Shown: positions 34,001 through 44,005, numbered from the stretch's first letter. The stretch is 64,000 nucleotides of DNA from Maniola hyperantus (GCF_902806685.2 NC_048553.1:5439099-5503098), one strand, 5' to 3'. Notes: generated by a model from the sequence alone, not told the origin. A program made the numbers and translations.

Positions 34001-35267
34001 AATCTCCCTCATCCCTTGTTATCTTTATCAAAAAATCCTCTATTCTCCACATCATATGAAGCCCTGGTATTCAATCCCTCTGTGGTTACTGATCTTGGTT
34101 TGGTCAAAGGTGCCCCTGATACTAACTCAAAATTTCAAAGCTTAGTTCATCAAAATTGGTCAAATCATCTTCTTATCTACACCGATGCTTCAAAAATGTC
34201 CACAGAAAGTTGTGTCGGTGCAGCCTGCTGGGTGCCCAGGTTTAAAATAATTCTACAATTCCAATGCCCTCCTGAGTCTTCGGTGTTTACAGGAGAGGCC
34301 ATTGCCTTATTAGAAGCAATCCTGTTTACCCGCTCCCATAACATGAAACAAACTGTTATTTTTACTGACTCTCTTAGTTGCTTGTTATCCATTAAGGAAA
34401 ACCCATTCAGGAGTAAATCAAGATTTCCCATTATTCTACAGATTAGGGAAGCTCTGTTCTCCTGTCATCAAAATGGAATAGCTTTAACACTTGTCTGGAT
34501 TCCAGGTCACTCTGGCATTGCAGGCAACGAAACGGCTGACTCTTGCGCTAAATCTGCTGTACAAACGGGTTCCCATGAACATTTTAAAACCATTTCCCAA
34601 GATCTGAGCGCATTATCTAAAACATATCTGGACAAGTCCTGGAACACATACTGGAATGAATCAAAATCGGTTAAAGGTAAATTCTATGCCTCAGTTCAAC
34701 CGGATATTCCAAGGCGCCCATGGTTCTTCTCCCATAGATACGCAGACAGGTGGGTTACCTCCACAATATGTCGCTTACGCCTTGGTCATTCCTGCACACC
34801 TGTCCATCTGCACAAGATCAGAGTTAGAGATCACTCCCTGTGTGAATGTGGCTTAGACGAAGGTACTATTTCCCATATATTCTTTTCTTGTCCTAAACTT
34901 CTTCACCCCCTCTATGATGTCCTTCCTCCAAAATTTCCCCGTCCAGTAAATGTTGAGTGTTTGTTAATGTCTGTTTTTAGTCCTTACTGTAAATTCTTAT
35001 GTAAATATGTCAAATATAATAATATTAAGCTGTAAATATTTATGTAATATAGTGTGTATTTTGTGTACCTAATAATTGTGTTGTTCCAGGCCTGAAACTA
35101 ACCCTATACAATAATATATTATTCTTTGAAAAAACCTGCTACTTATAAATTATCCAAATTAATAGATAGTCTTCTTCCCAGCTATCACCAACCATTCGTA
35201 TCGTGTCTCTTCAATTCCACACGACATTGGCGAAGTAAATTGCGCCCGCTTGGTGCAGCCGCGCGCC

Positions 35268-35301
<34 letters not shown>

Positions 35302-38300
35302 TGGCTCCCTTATCGAGAGTTACATTTTTGTTTCGTTTGCTGTGGAGAACCTGGGACATGGAGTCGTAGTGCTAAAGAAAAGCTAGAAATCAGTTGACGC
35401 GTGAAATCTAAGCTCTGGACATGATACTTAGAGAGACACAAGGCTTTCAATTCCTATTGGTTCTGTAATCCATACTAATATTATAAATGCGAAAGCGTGT
35501 CTTGTCTGGTAGCTTTTCACGGCCCATCCGTTTAACTGATTTTGATGAAATTTGGTACAGAGATTGCTTGCATTGCGGGGCTATTCTTTATCCCGGAAAA
35601 TCAGAGTTGCTGCAGGATTAAAAAATTTATGTATATCCACGCGGACGATGTCGCGTGTATTATCTAGTTCTCGATATGTATTTAAAAATTATTTGTAACT
35701 TTTCAATAATAATAATCAACTGTATGTTTATAGGTGCAGCAACAAAAGCAACAGCAATATAGTTCTCGGGAGGCGAGCATGCCTCGGATATCCTCCAACT
35801 TGAGCCTGACCCCTAGACTCCACCCCCCATCTCCACACTCTATTAGACTGCATTGTACTGAATGTAAGATCTAGTTTACCATTAACTAGCTTATGCCCGT
35901 GAATTTGTCCGCGAGATATACACTTAAATGCCGCATACTTGGTTATTTAATGTGCTAGTGAAAGTATTTTCATAATAGAATCATTACTTCCAGAGATTAC
36001 CTCCTACATACAAACTATACCTCTTTTGCTCTGTGTAAAAACATGTTGACTATTATTAGGTCCTTACTAATAAAATGTACTGGAAAATGTATTATGCTTA
36101 ACATAGCTTTGCACATTTTTAGGATTCCATATATCCAGAGAAAAAGGAAGCCTTCTAGGACCCCTTTGTTGTTGGTCTGTCATGTCTGTCAAGACCCGTC
36201 AAGGGAATCAAAACCTATGGGGTACTTACTGTTGACCTAGAATCATAAAATTTGGCAGGTAGCAATGTCTTATAGCACATGTAAAGGGGAAAAATCGGAA
36301 AACCGTGAATTTGTGGTTACATCACAAAAAAATTAAAAAGGGTTAATTAAGTATTTCTTTTACAATGGTACAAAACCATTGGTGTTCAAGTTCGACTCGC
36401 ACTTGACTGGTTTTTTATATATATAAACAATCTGTAAATTTTTATTAGTAATGACTAATGACCATTATATTATACATAATAATGTATTTGTAGTATACGA
36501 TTTTAACTTTAAATAATTTTGTTATCTTGGTATATTTGCATATAAAATATTGTTGTTGTTGTGTTGTATTGTTTCAGCATTTACAACAGCCAGTCAGTCT
36601 TCCCCAATATACTCAAATTACGTAAATACGCCTGCGCTGCCATACCATAACAAAGGGCACGGGGGCAACATAATATCATCTAGTCAAGGTAATGTTCAAA
36701 AGAATGTCACTTATTTGCGTGTTTGTGAGATGCAGAAAATTTTAAACAATTTGGTATTTTTACTAGCTCATGCAAGAACGTAGCAGCTGCATTTATTAGG
36801 TATATGAAACCTAAAAGCCTATTTATATAATGCTGTGAAAGTAACTAAAATACACTAATCTTGCCGTTTCTGTCTGTCAACTGGCGAATCTTTTTAACTG
36901 CATATGCAGCAGAACTAAGTCTGTTCGATAAATTATTTGTATGAGGGCCCCATTGGAGCTTAGCATCTAATGTTATTCCGAGAAAAACCGCGGTATCCAC
37001 TTAATCTAATTCCTCATTATTTAGTTGTACTGTGGTTTTCACCTGTTTGACATTTGGTCATATCTGGATATATCTGGTTTGGAACATACGCAGTCAATCT
37101 TGATGGATCGCGATCTTTGGTGTTTTGGAATTTCGCTGTCGAAGGTATTTTGCGGGCTCGGACGGGCGCAAGTTGCCGTTGCCGCCGAGCAGGTCTGCAG
37201 ACCGTATCTGGATCGCGATCATTGGTTTGGAACATACGCAGTCAATCTTGATGGATCGCGATCTTTGGTGTTTTGGAATTTCGCTGTCGAAGGTATTTTG
37301 CGGGCTCGGACGGGCGCAAGTTGCCGTTGCCGCCGAGCAGGTCTGCAGACCGTATCTGGATCGCGATCATTGGTTTGGAACATACGCAGTCAATCTTGAT
37401 GGATCGCGATCTTTGGTGTTTAGGAATTTCGCTGTCGAAGGTATTTTGCGGGCTCTGACGAGCGCAAGTTGCCGTTGCCGCCGGGCAGGTCTGCAGACCG
37501 TATCTGGATCGCGATCATTGGTTTGGAACGTACGCAGTCAATCTTGATGGATCGCGATCTTTGGTGTTTAGGAATTTCGCTGTCGAAGGTATTTTGCGGG
37601 CTCAGACGAGCGCAAGTTGCCGTTGCCGCCGGGCAGGTCTGCAGACCGTATCTGGATCGCGATCATTGGTTTGGAACATACGCAGTCAATCTTGATGGAT
37701 CGCGATCTTTGGTGTTTAGGAATTTCGCTGTCGAAGGTATTTTGCGGGCTCTGACGAGCGCAAGTTGCCGTTGCCGCCGGGCAGGTCTGCAGACCGTATC
37801 TGGATCGCGATCATTGGTTTGGAACGTACGCAGTCAATCTTGATGGATCGCGATCTTTGGTGTTTAGGAATTTCGCTGTCGAAGGTATTTTGCGGGCTCA
37901 GACGAGCGCAAGTTGCCGTTGCCGCCGGGCAGGTCTGCAGACCGTATCTGGATCGCGATCATTGGTTTGGAACATACGCAGTCAATCTTGATGGATCGCG
38001 ATCTTTGGTGTTAAGGAATTTCCCTGTCGAAGGTATTTTGCGGGCTCAGACGAGCGCAAGTAGCCGTTGCCGCCGGGCAGGTCTGCAGACCGTATCTGGA
38101 TCGCGATCATTGGTTTGGAACATACGCAGTCAATCTTGATGGATCGCGATCTTTGGTGTTAAGGAATTTCGCTGTCGAAGGTATTTTGCGGGCTCGGACG
38201 AGCGCAAGTTGCCGTTGCCGCCGGGCAGGTCTGCAGACCGTATCTGGATCGCGATCATTGGTATGGAACACGCAGTCAATCTCGATGGATCGCTTTGGTG

Positions 38301-41300
38301 TTTAGGAATTTCGCTGTTGACGGTACCGTGTGGTTTGGTCAGGATCGGACGAGTGCGAGTTGCCGCTGCCGCCGGGCTGGTCGGCGGACCGCACGCTGCG
38401 CGGGCGTCGCTATTACATGGACCACAACACGCAGACCACACACTGGACGCACCCGCTGGAGAGTGTACCCCGCCCCTGGCACCGTGTCTCCACTCCCCAC
38501 CATGGCGTTTATTACTTCAAGTATGTGCCATAATAATTGTAGAATATTATTTTACACAAGGAATCCGCCAAAACAGACAACGTACTGTATGGTACAACGT
38601 GCAGCATGCGGTGTGCCACGCCCGCCCTCTAACTGTAATGTTTTTTTACAGTGAAATCACACATCAGACCACATACGCACATCCATGTCTGGTAGGAGGC
38701 TGTTACTTGGTCAGCCCACTTGTACCGACTTTGGTTCCTCCTTACCTGTTAGAAGAAATACCACATTGGCTCATTGTTTATTCTAAAGGTAAGTATCAGA
38801 ACCTGAATCTAAATCTCATGTGACATCTCTCAGAACACTAGTGTGAACATCTACAAAGTATAAATTGTTAATTCACCTCCCAACACTTCACAAGTGTGTT
38901 TCACTTTATGACAAACTAGCTGATGCCCGCGGCTTCGTCCATGTGGATTTAGGTTTTTTAAAATCCCGAGGGAACTCTTTTATTTTCCGGGATAAAAAGT
39001 ACCCTATGTCACTCTCACGTCAATCCGTTGCGACGTGATTGAAGGACAAACCAACAAGCCAATAAACCAACAAACGAACACTTTCGCATTTATAATATGG
39101 CTACTGGCTAGTGAGGTAGTGGTAATATGGGTATTTTATGCTGAAATTTAATTTTCCTATTTTGATGTCAATCACTGACATCAAAATAGGAAAATTAAAC
39201 CGGTGTACTTCCGAGAAGCGCATAATAACCGGCGATGGCTTAATTTATATACGTAATATATACGTAATTTATATAACGTATTTTGACCTAATCACGAATA
39301 TCGAAATGAAAATTGGCGAAAAAAAAAAATGAAAAAAAATATAGTTCTTAAAATGTGGCAGTGACACCCCAGTTCCTCATCTCCGCTGTACAAACACACA
39401 CACCCCTAAATAACCTAAATCGATTTATCCTGTAATGCAATACATATTTGTTTGTATGAAAAATCCTATTACAATGTAAAGGATTATTTAAATGATAAGC
39501 AAGCTTGGGAATGAGTTGCTTAACGACTTTGTGATAGTTCTAATAAGTTTCAATAAATTTGTAAAGTGGTGATAATAAAAAGAATACCCGGCTGAGTTTG
39601 TTGTGGGCTCTTCTCAGACCTGGGCGCGTTTGGAACCCTCGTAGCTTTAGTTTTAAGTTTGCGTTATAATTATCACCACTATATTATCTTACAAATCTAA
39701 CACTATACCAGACAATCAATAAGAGTAATTTATTACCTATTTTGAATAAATCATTTGACTTTGACTTTGACTTTGACTTTGACTTTGACTATGCATGTTT
39801 TACAGCTGATCAAGACCTAGACCACAAGCTACAATGGAACATGTTCCGCCTCAGTGAGCTTGATTGTTACTCGGACATGTTGACACGTCTCTACAAGCAG
39901 GAGCTGCAGCTCATTGTCATGAAGTATGAGCAATATAGGTAAATCATTACTTTATCCTTTTGTATACATAACTAGCGACCCGCCCCAGTTTCGCACGGGT
40001 AGCTTAATACAATTCTCGTAGGGATCTCTAATATTTTTGAAAATAAAATATAGCCTGTTATTCAGGAATAAATTCTAATGGTGAAATAATTTTCAAAATC
40101 AGTTTCAGAGATTACTCTTACTTTATAATAGTAAGTATAGGTATCTTAATAAGGAAAGCAGTTTTAATATAGTCTGGTTGATTACGAATACAAAGAAACA
40201 AGCCAGTTTAATTTATAAAAGAGTCCACTAGCAATAAAACTTACACAAGTAAGCTCTTGCACTATGTAAAGTGTAAAAAAACACTTGCAGCTAGTCAGTT
40301 TTAGCTATTAAAATGCACCGAATAGGCTAGTTGACACTTTTTTTAAGTAGGTCTTAAATGGTTAATATTTGTCCTATTAGATCAAAAAAATTAACACTAT
40401 ATTTTTTTGCGCCCTATAATCCGTAAAACTTTAATTTAAAAATATATTTTTCTTAGACAGGTGAAAACACTGTCGGCCATGTTTGGCCGATAGATTATCT
40501 GTGCTCTGACGTCATGCATTTGTAAACAACAGCATAACCTCGCAAAGTTTAATAAACATGACTTCTATACTAGTTTACATGAAAAATATAGTAATTATCG
40601 TTATTGTATCATCCGAGAATGTAAAAACGCATCGATAAAGACCACAGGAAAGTTGTGGATTAGAGTGCCCAGTGAAATAAATATACGTAACACGCGAAGA
40701 CTTGCAAGGGATCCTATATCACTAACAACTGCAACCCAAATTTATTTTTGCAAAGATCACTTTGTTGTAAGTCTTACTTAATAACTTATTCAATTTATAA
40801 AGAGAAAACGATAATTTTTTACGTTTACTATGAGTTTTTAGAAATATATAAAAACTAGCTTATGCTCGTGACTTCGCCCGCGTGGACTTCATAAATTTCA
40901 AACCCCCATTTAACCCACTCAGGGATGGAATTTCAAAAAATCCTTTCCTAGTGGATACCTTCTCTTTACCTACAAAGAACACACGCACCAAATTTCATGT
41001 ATCTAGGACCAGCTGTTTAGATGTTTAGGCTGTGCGTTGATATATAAGTTAGTCAGGACTTGAAATTTTATATATATGGATACTACGTTAGTCAATAGGG
41101 ATGACATTTGTTTGTTTACATATTTCATGACGTCACATCATGGCTGACAGCGTTTTCTGAGTTTCAAATAAAAATAAAAACTGTATTTTTTTAAATTGGA
41201 TTTATATATCCATCCTGCGTTTTTAATAATTGTTATTGATATATTTCGTTGTCTTAAGCAAAATATTATAATAAATAATCATTTATTGGACGAAATTAGA

Positions 41301-41668
41301 TATGAGTCAAGTAGCCTATTTGAGTTTTATTGCTTGTAGACCCTTATAAGTCCCGCAAATTGCTAATGCGCGTGGCCGTCATTTTAGTGACGGCAGCACT
41401 AGACCTAAGTTTCGAGCTGATGGTATATTTTTACTTCGGCTGACGTCATTTCGATGTTAAAGAGACATGGTTCCAGCGCAATAGCAATTTGCGCCACTTA
41501 TAGCTTAGTTGTGTTCAAAGTTCAAATACCTCTTCCTTTTTGGAAGTTGTTTAATAAAACAACTATACATAGTTATAATGGTTTATTTTTATTTTCAGGT
41601 CTGCTCTTTTACAAGAACTTGAGAGACGTAGGCATAACAAGTCGTGCCTCACACATTCAAATTATTAG
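28036..41668 (+). CDS. sav: Salvador, Hippo-pathway WW/SARAH scaffold
   Basis: Ten exons give 401 residues: 28036-28120, 28239-28407, 28510-28591, 28668-28778, 35734-35863, 36578-36688, 38343-38520, 38652-38788, 39806-39938, 41599-41668. All have GT/AG borders and matching phases. Salvador binds the Hippo/MST kinase through its SARAH helix and helps it phosphorylate Warts to restrain Yorkie. N-terminus MISRKGQKAIKEGVVGKYVKKD matches the SAV1 start. WW1 is at about 233-266 (LPLPPGWSADRTLRGRRYYM, HWTHP). WW2 is at about 268-300, across the 38520/38652 junction; its second Trp is Tyr (TTYAHP), as in vertebrate SAV1. EIPHWLIVYSK is followed by the SARAH domain at about 335-395 (LQWNMFRLSELDCYSDMLTR). 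Length is close to human SAV1. The introns contain a LINE (29346-35296), an exon-derived tandem array (37056-38342) and a THAP-bearing fold-back element (40321-41320). Confidence 0.95.
28976..29193 (+). mobile_element. Helitron-like element, second subfamily
   Basis: It starts TCAAATATATTAAACGAAAAG, contains GACTGACTGATCTATCAACG and ends GCGTACGAAGTCGCGGGGATAAGTTAG. A closely similar copy lies at 48225-48449. Another element end (GCGGGCATCATCTAG, 28970-28973) directly abuts its left side. Confidence 0.6.
29473..30894 (+). CDS. LINE ORF1, gag-like RNA-binding protein
   Basis: 473 residues. A charged N-terminus is followed by a middle domain (about 75-240) and three CCHC zinc knuckles from about residue 250: CLNCCRFGHIKSQC, CYRCAQPHTGESC and CLHCSGSHFASDKDC. 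The tail is Pro/Ser-rich. Such proteins bind the element's RNA in the ribonucleoprotein. The reading frame is intact, and its last 35 bp overlap the ORF2 start at 30860. Confidence 0.9.
   Translation: MGMEVDPPPEPPDPDGSRNGDACDASRQAASSRKRPVDIDEPAAEGGKRTVLNPPHAAVHSVYTHPSFSEGPKGYSRDDKGPFIVHVSKEVSDPSAATSIRALQFGQFLHHNKFSHIIKDGVKSVGRNRVSVEFSTALAANDFLASQILTLAKYKANIPTFNITRMGLVRGVPIDWSMGDFVESLELPIGCGEVLKARRLNRKNTIEGRVEWVPTQSVVVTFRGQTLPSRIFSFYTSLPVESYKFPTIQCLNCCRFGHIKSQCRSKPRCYRCAQPHTGESCDVSKEKATCLHCSGSHFASDKDCPEFSRQESIKLVMSQDNISYIEASARFPPVRRSYAEMTRELFSTPTFSPRPPHPTNSSRPNVTPKKSYRETIIRSPRPRAPLPKGYNKQAHESIINNPSSSLPNGCALGNSQPDFPLSQGKMLEDLTALLLSIVAPCSELPLPPNVAQNLSRLFNILNNGPNSSTSMEL
30860..35035 (+). pseudogene. 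LINE ORF2 (endonuclease-RT-RNase H), split by a MITE
   Basis: The first part (30860 to about 33330) has an APE-type endonuclease (GDFNTHH near residue 129, SDHFPI near 206) and a reverse transcriptase with YADD at about residue 656. The second part, in frame again after 33813, runs to 35035 and holds RNase H (IYTDASKMS, IFTDSLSCL, LVWIPGHSGIAGNETADS) and a C-terminal CCHC-like cysteine patch (CECGLDEGTISHIFFSC). The only break I see is the inserted 477-bp element plus its TAA duplication; the reading frame on either side of it is otherwise open. Confidence 0.88.
33334..33810. mobile_element. 477-bp MITE, PIF/Harbinger-like, inside the LINE
   Basis: The terminal inverted repeat is GGCCTCCTACGCACTGGCGACCAT (left) and its complement (right). 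The target duplication is TAA at 33331-33333 and 33811-33813. A second, internal inverted copy of the end (ATGGTCGCCGGTGCGTAGGC near 33383-33402) makes a hairpin at the left terminus. No transposase. The 3-bp TWA-type duplication is what suggests Harbinger. Confidence 0.85.
35469..35667 (+). mobile_element. Helitron-like element
   Basis: It runs from TCCATACTAATATTATAAATG to GCGGACGATGTCGCGTGTATTATCTAG, with A before and T after. It lies just upstream of sav exon 5. Confidence 0.72.
36118..36420 (+). repeat. Family A repeat, strongly diverged
   Basis: The words GTTGACCTAGAATCATAAAATTTGGCAGG, AAAACCGTGAATTTGTGGTTACATCAC and the end CGACTCGCACTTGACTGG identify it. The middle third is missing. 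It lies in sav intron 5. Confidence 0.65.
37056..38342 (+). repeat. 148-bp tandem array derived from the sav WW exon 5' end
   Basis: The landmark CGTATCTGGATCGCGATCA starts at 37203, 37351, 37499, 37647, 37795, 37943, 38091 and 38239, exactly 148 bp apart. A partial unit precedes the first. Each unit contains a section (about TCGGACGAGCGCAAGTTGCC, then GTTGCCGCCGGGCAGG and GCAGACCG) that aligns with the first 50 bp of sav exon 7 (TCGGACGAGTGCGAGTTGCC, then GCTGCCGCCGGGCTGG and GCGGACCG). The true exon follows as the next unit, about 148 bp on. In the repeats the acceptor CAG before the exon section is changed (TTGCGGGCTCGGACG), so the copies lack the AG. Unit length is 148, not a multiple of 3. 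Confidence 0.92.
38916..39100 (-). mobile_element. Helitron-like element, inverted, 5' end worn
   Basis: On the plus strand it opens CTAGCTGATGCCCGCGGCTTCGTCC, the complement of the usual 3' end, and fades near TTTCGCATTTATAATATGG. It lies in the sav intron after exon 8. Confidence 0.6.
39147..39199. repeat. Perfect 24-bp inverted repeat with 5-nt loop
   Basis: The left arm TTTAATTTTCCTATTTTGAT continues GTCA, the loop is ATCAC, and the right arm TGACATCAAAATAGGAAAAT continues TAAA. There are no mismatches. It lies in the sav intron between exons 8 and 9. Confidence 0.85.
39600..39795 (+). repeat. LINE-type 3' tail (family D) ending in (TTTGAC)n
   Basis: It contains TTTGGAACCCTCGTAGCTTTAG, TATAATTATCACCACTATATTATCTTACAAAT and TTTTGAATAAATCATTTGAC followed by six TTTGAC units (about 39757-39790). 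It matches 13100-13240 in order. The hexamer tract ends about 15 bp before the acceptor of sav exon 9 (39806) and probably supplies its pyrimidine tract. Confidence 0.65.
40321..41320 (+). mobile_element. 1-kb fold-back element carrying a THAP exon
   Basis: The left end AATAGGCTAGTTGACA and the next 230 bp match the MITE at 11652-12144. The right end (GAGTCAAGTAGCCTATT at 41320) and the section TTTCATGACGTCACATCATG / GGCTGACAGCGTTTTC are a diverged inverted copy of the left arm. Between the arms are a THAP-type coding exon (40602-40766) and an inverted Helitron-like remnant (about 40856-41090). It lies in the last sav intron. Confidence 0.75.
40530..40766 (+). pseudogene. THAP zinc-finger exon remnant inside the fold-back element
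   Basis: The open frame reads YCIIRECKNASIKTTGKLW, then IRVPSEINIRNTRRLARDP, then ISLTTATQIYFCKDHF. It then meets a perfect donor GTAAGT (exon end 40766). The C-x4-C start, the Trp, the VP, and the final C-x2-H-F match a C2CH THAP DNA-binding domain, the N-terminal module of several transposases. No in-frame ATG and no following transposase exon are seen, so it is a deleted copy. Confidence 0.65.
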
Positions 41669-41931
41669 GTTAACATAGTGATGCCTTATTGAGCTGTGAT
41701 CTATTAATTAAGTTATTGTACATAAGGAATTTACACATAGCTGTTAATGTTCCTCATAATTATTTAAAGTGCCTTAAATTATTATATGAGCAACTGCTGA
41801 ACAAAAGCAGAGCCTGCTCGCCCACAATAACAAATTTTATGCGTTTATGCAGATAAGTTTAATTTACATTACCTTTACCGTTTAGCTATACAACGCCAAA
41901 AGCGCAAAACAAAATTAAAATTGGGACAGTT

Positions 41932-42020
41932 TTGGGGTTCCGTACCTTAAAAGGAAAAAAGGAAACCTTATAGCATAACTTTGTTTTCTGTCTGTCTATC
42001 TGTCTGTTGTGTCTATCAAG
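41932..42020 (+). repeat. Family A repeat, 5' fragment
   Basis: GGGGTTCCGTACCTTAAAAGG through TCTGTCTGTCTATC to CTATCAAGAAAACC, then unrelated sequence. It lies downstream of sav, before the candidate poly(A) signal AATAAA at 42280-42285. Confidence 0.65.
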
Positions 42021-42944
42021 AAAACCTTAACTCTCTTATAAATAAACATGGACCAGAGCGAGATCAACTTTATTCCAAGGTGTAAGTCTGTAGTAGCTAC
42101 ATTCTGTATTAAGAAACATAGAGTAAGGAAGAAGTAAAATAATGCGACTCTACTCTCGGCGTAAAATTTACTCCTCGGTGCCACATGGTTTAACGACTGA
42201 CTAAGCATAATCTACGCACTAAGTATGCATATTTTGACCATCAGCCCTGCGTTTATGTTTGTTGTGTATGATAATAATCAATAAAACGATTTTTGATTAA
42301 TGAGATTTGTGTTTTCATATCATGTTTGTAACGCAAATTAGATTATTTCATTGATAATATAAAGTGAAACTGAAGCGTTTTCTGAGTAATTAATTGCCAT
42401 CAATACTTCCAAATTCCCATGGCTTAGGAGTGCAGCACTCCTGCCGCGTCAGGATTAAATAGTTGGATCCATACATTTTTATAGTAATATCCCGCGAACT
42501 TCCTCTACTAATTAAAAAAAACTATGCAAATCGGCCAGAAACCTAGGAGACATCGGTTTACAAAAACGCGCCGAATTGAGTACCTTCTCCTTTTGGAAAG
42601 CCGGTTAAAAATGCAAAACAAAAATGGCGGTGCAAGTTATCAGCTGTGAAGTCAATGTCAACAAAAAATACTGTCACAGTTATAGGTCCGCTGGTCTATA
42701 TCGTCTGTCACTGTCACACACAGCATTCAGTTCGTTCGCTGACTCTCTCTTTTACTTTTTAATGAAGGGGCTGCCACACGTGCACGCTGTCATTCTGAAG
42801 TAAGGCTGGCATTGTTAAATCGGGCTTATTCCATGTTTATTAATAAGATTGTTAAAACGAAGCTAATACTACGTTGGTCCTGGAAGTAACTAGTCCAAGT
42901 GTAGCTTAGGATAATGCTTGAAGTAAGCATTTTTTATTAATAAG

Positions 42945-43180
42945 GACAATAGGGTACTACCCGTTGACCTAATCATATTTGGCAGGTAAACCTGAAAACC
43001 GTGAATTTGTAATTATATCACAAAAAAAATTAAAATGTGTTCATGAAAAAATTAATTTACTAAATCCCATTAGATGGCGCTATTGTCATTAGCTTGCAGT
43101 GTTACATATAGAAGTGTTAAAATATGATGTTACGAAACCCTTAGTGTGAGTCCAACTCACACTTGACCGGAGTTTTTTAC
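42945..43180 (+). repeat. Family A repeat, middle and 3' parts
   Basis: AGGGTACTACCCGTTGACCTAATCAT, then AAAACCGTGAATTTG, AAATTAAAATGTGTTCATGA, and the end CCAACTCACACTTGACCGG. Confidence 0.65.
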
Positions 43181-43551
43181 ATTAGGTCATTAAACCACAT
43201 CATACGCCTAAAATCATTAGTTGCACTTTGGCATTTTGCATACTATGCAAACCATATTCTTCTGCATTCATTCATTAATTTCACTGAAAATAATTCATTC
43301 TGCATACGGTTTTACACAAGGTTTTCGGATTTATCATTACTTAAATTAATTATATGCTGTTAAAGTTGCTGTTGTAGTTGATGAATTAAAATGCTTATAT
43401 CTTTTAAGCGAAGAAATTGATACAAATGTTTAACTTCCATGACTAAAAATTACATGTGTTCATGTTGTTAGTTGTAGTTATGCTTAGCATAAATAGTTTA
43501 TTTTATTATATTCTTCTACTATTTATAAATACCTAACATCAACAAAATAAA

Positions 43552-44005
43552 CTATTGACTAAGTCCTTCATCTTTAGTTTCATTTTGCTTATTTCTTACT
43601 TCTTCTCCATCAACAATATCATATTCATCTACCTTAGTGAACCCAGATACCCTTACAACTTTGGCATTTTTAATTCCTAATGTATTGGCCCAGGCTCGTG
43701 CTGTAACAATAAGTAGGTATGTAATAATTTCTTGCACCAATCGATCTTTATTAAAATTTAAACAAGATAAAAGATAGTTATGAATTTATACCTGGCGGCA
43801 TAGAATGTTCTTCATCAGATTTTAAACCATAATAATGTGCCCAGTCGGCTTTTCCTTGGTACATACTATATGCCAATATTCCAAAAGCATTCCATGCTAA
43901 AATTGCGTACGCTATGCTTAGTCGTCGTTTCCATAAAACCGCAACATCAGTTGGAATTGGTTTAGTTCTACGTCGTATGTATTTATGCCACCATCTGTAA
44001 ATCAT
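43552..44005 (-). CDS. Small single-pass membrane protein, possibly SMIM26-like (mitochondrial)
   Basis: Two exons (44005-43792, 43700-43552) join in phase (CCG CCA G | CA) to give 120 residues. A basic start (YRWWHKYIRRRTK) is followed by WKRRLSIAYAILAWNAFGILAYSMYQGK, with one hydrophobic span of about 20 residues (about 32-50). A soluble tail follows, with ARAWANTLGIKNAKVVRVSG and an acidic end. The pattern W-x-R-R-[LM]-S-x2-Y-x3-W-x3-G-x-L-x-Y resembles human SMIM26, an inner mitochondrial membrane protein; the tail differs, so this is a suggestion only. A positively charged arm before one membrane span fits mitochondrial inner-membrane insertion. Confidence 0.6.

Larger units (their letters stand above)
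29346..35296 (+). mobile_element. Near full-length non-LTR retrotransposon in a sav intron
   Basis: About 5.95 kb, with a poly(A) tail at 35271-35296. It is flanked by the 12-bp target duplication AAGTATGGCTCC (29334-29345 and 35297-35308). It carries ORF1 (gag-like) and ORF2 (endonuclease, reverse transcriptase, RNase H). ORF2 is interrupted at 33334-33810 by a MITE. It has the same orientation as sav. The RNase H after the RT points to the I/Loa/R1-type part of the LINE tree, but I cannot name a family. Confidence 0.9.

Noticed and set aside
37025..38139. Several 61-140 residue open frames in a regular direct-repeat array
   Set aside because: They are the same 148-bp unit read in shifting frames. 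The unit length is not a multiple of three and no start context or splice acceptor is kept, so they are not treated as protein genes. Nor is it a CRISPR array: there are no unique spacers and the units are contiguous.
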